DNA of 12,722 bases from Candidatus Omnitrophota bacterium. GTDB lineage: Bacteria > Omnitrophota > 4484-213. The translations under genes and the position numbers were made by a program. Positions 12,592 through 12,722 of the stretch are shown here, in pieces; the stretch's first letter is position 1, and every line of letters starts with the position of its first letter. The stretch spans positions 1-12,722 of the forward strand of contig QNCL01000021.1 in NCBI GenBank assembly GCA_003645805.1. Reading direction: 5' to 3'. The notes below the pieces were generated by a model that saw only the letters and a list, made by a program, of their open reading frames with translations, was not told where the DNA came from and did not search any database.

Positions 12592-12722
12592 ATGTCCAGG
12601 ATATGTGAGATCTGCGGAAAAAAACCAATAGCAGGCAGAAAGATTGCCCGTCGAGGATTAGCCAAAAAGAAAGGAGGAATAGGAAAGAAAATTACCGGGA
12701 TTACCTCGCGCCGCTTTCTTCC
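12592..12722 (+). CDS. rpmB: 50S ribosomal protein bL28 (N-terminal part)
   Basis: The frame starts at ATG 12592 with GAGGT five bases upstream and runs off the window end after 43 codons. It begins SRICEICGKKPIAGRKIARRG, followed by a Lys-rich stretch, KKITGITSRRFL, matching the N terminus of bL28 of the large ribosomal subunit. The CxxC at residues 5-8 is the first half of the zinc-binding form; the second cysteine pair would lie beyond the edge. rpmB next to recG in divergent orientation is seen in various bacteria. Truncation is due only to the window boundary. Confidence 0.93.
   Translation, partial: MSRICEICGKKPIAGRKIARRGLAKKKGGIGKKITGITSRRFL

Noticed and set aside
1..12722. CRISPR arrays, insertion sequences, prophage genes or a defence island
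   Set aside because: No regularly spaced long repeats, transposase or integrase motifs, or atypical composition were seen. tRNA genes here are not followed by attachment-site duplications that I can detect.

Overview
The window looks like a piece of chromosome from an anaerobic, Gram-negative-type bacterium of moderate to low GC, and the gene content is almost entirely housekeeping. The oxygen-labile two-subunit [4Fe-4S] fumarase suggests anaerobic life. The lipoprotein-type murein amidase, glutamate racemase and signal peptides suggest a peptidoglycan-bearing diderm. The coding strand is strongly purine-rich (many AAG, GAA, AGA and AGG codons), so the + strand reads as long C/T-rich runs. 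My guess is an uncultivated lineage such as Omnitrophota or Aerophobota, but that is inference from flavour only; no rRNA is present.

Layout. A C-terminal fragment of an unrecognised gene (1-192, + strand) meets a minus-strand block tail to tail. The block runs without a strand switch from recG (start 12493) down to a tRNA-Pro (208). Its transcription order is recG, mscS-type channel, tRNA-Pro(CGG), metallo-beta-lactamase-fold hydrolase, probable weak terminator, small multidrug export protein, acylphosphatase, tRNA-Leu(CAG), secreted TPR metalloprotease, smpB, ssrA (tmRNA), lipoprotein amidase, murI, queD, fumarase alpha, tRNA-Thr(CGU), fumarase beta, rph, rdgB, tRNA-Pro(UGG). At the right edge rpmB (ribosomal protein bL28, cut by the window end) is transcribed divergently from recG.

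How the genes work together. Several neighbours form natural pairs. smpB and ssrA make the trans-translation system. The fumarase alpha and beta genes encode one enzyme. rph (tRNA 3' end maturation) and rdgB (nucleotide-pool sanitation) are a common bacterial pair. The amidase and murI both act on peptidoglycan. Many junctions are overlaps (ATGA at queD/fumarase alpha and at the export protein/acylphosphatase; murI/queD; recG/mscS ribosome site), so long polycistronic transcripts are likely.

The most distinctive feature is architectural. All five RNA genes lie on the same strand as the surrounding proteins, and each begins only 2-14 bp after the stop codon of the gene before it. One tRNA sits between the two fumarase subunit genes, and another leaves only 11 nt before the next start codon. 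This suggests that tRNA/tmRNA excision cuts the polycistronic mRNA. I saw no defence system, prophage, insertion sequence or CRISPR array. No gene-free stretch exceeds 300 bases once the tmRNA is counted.
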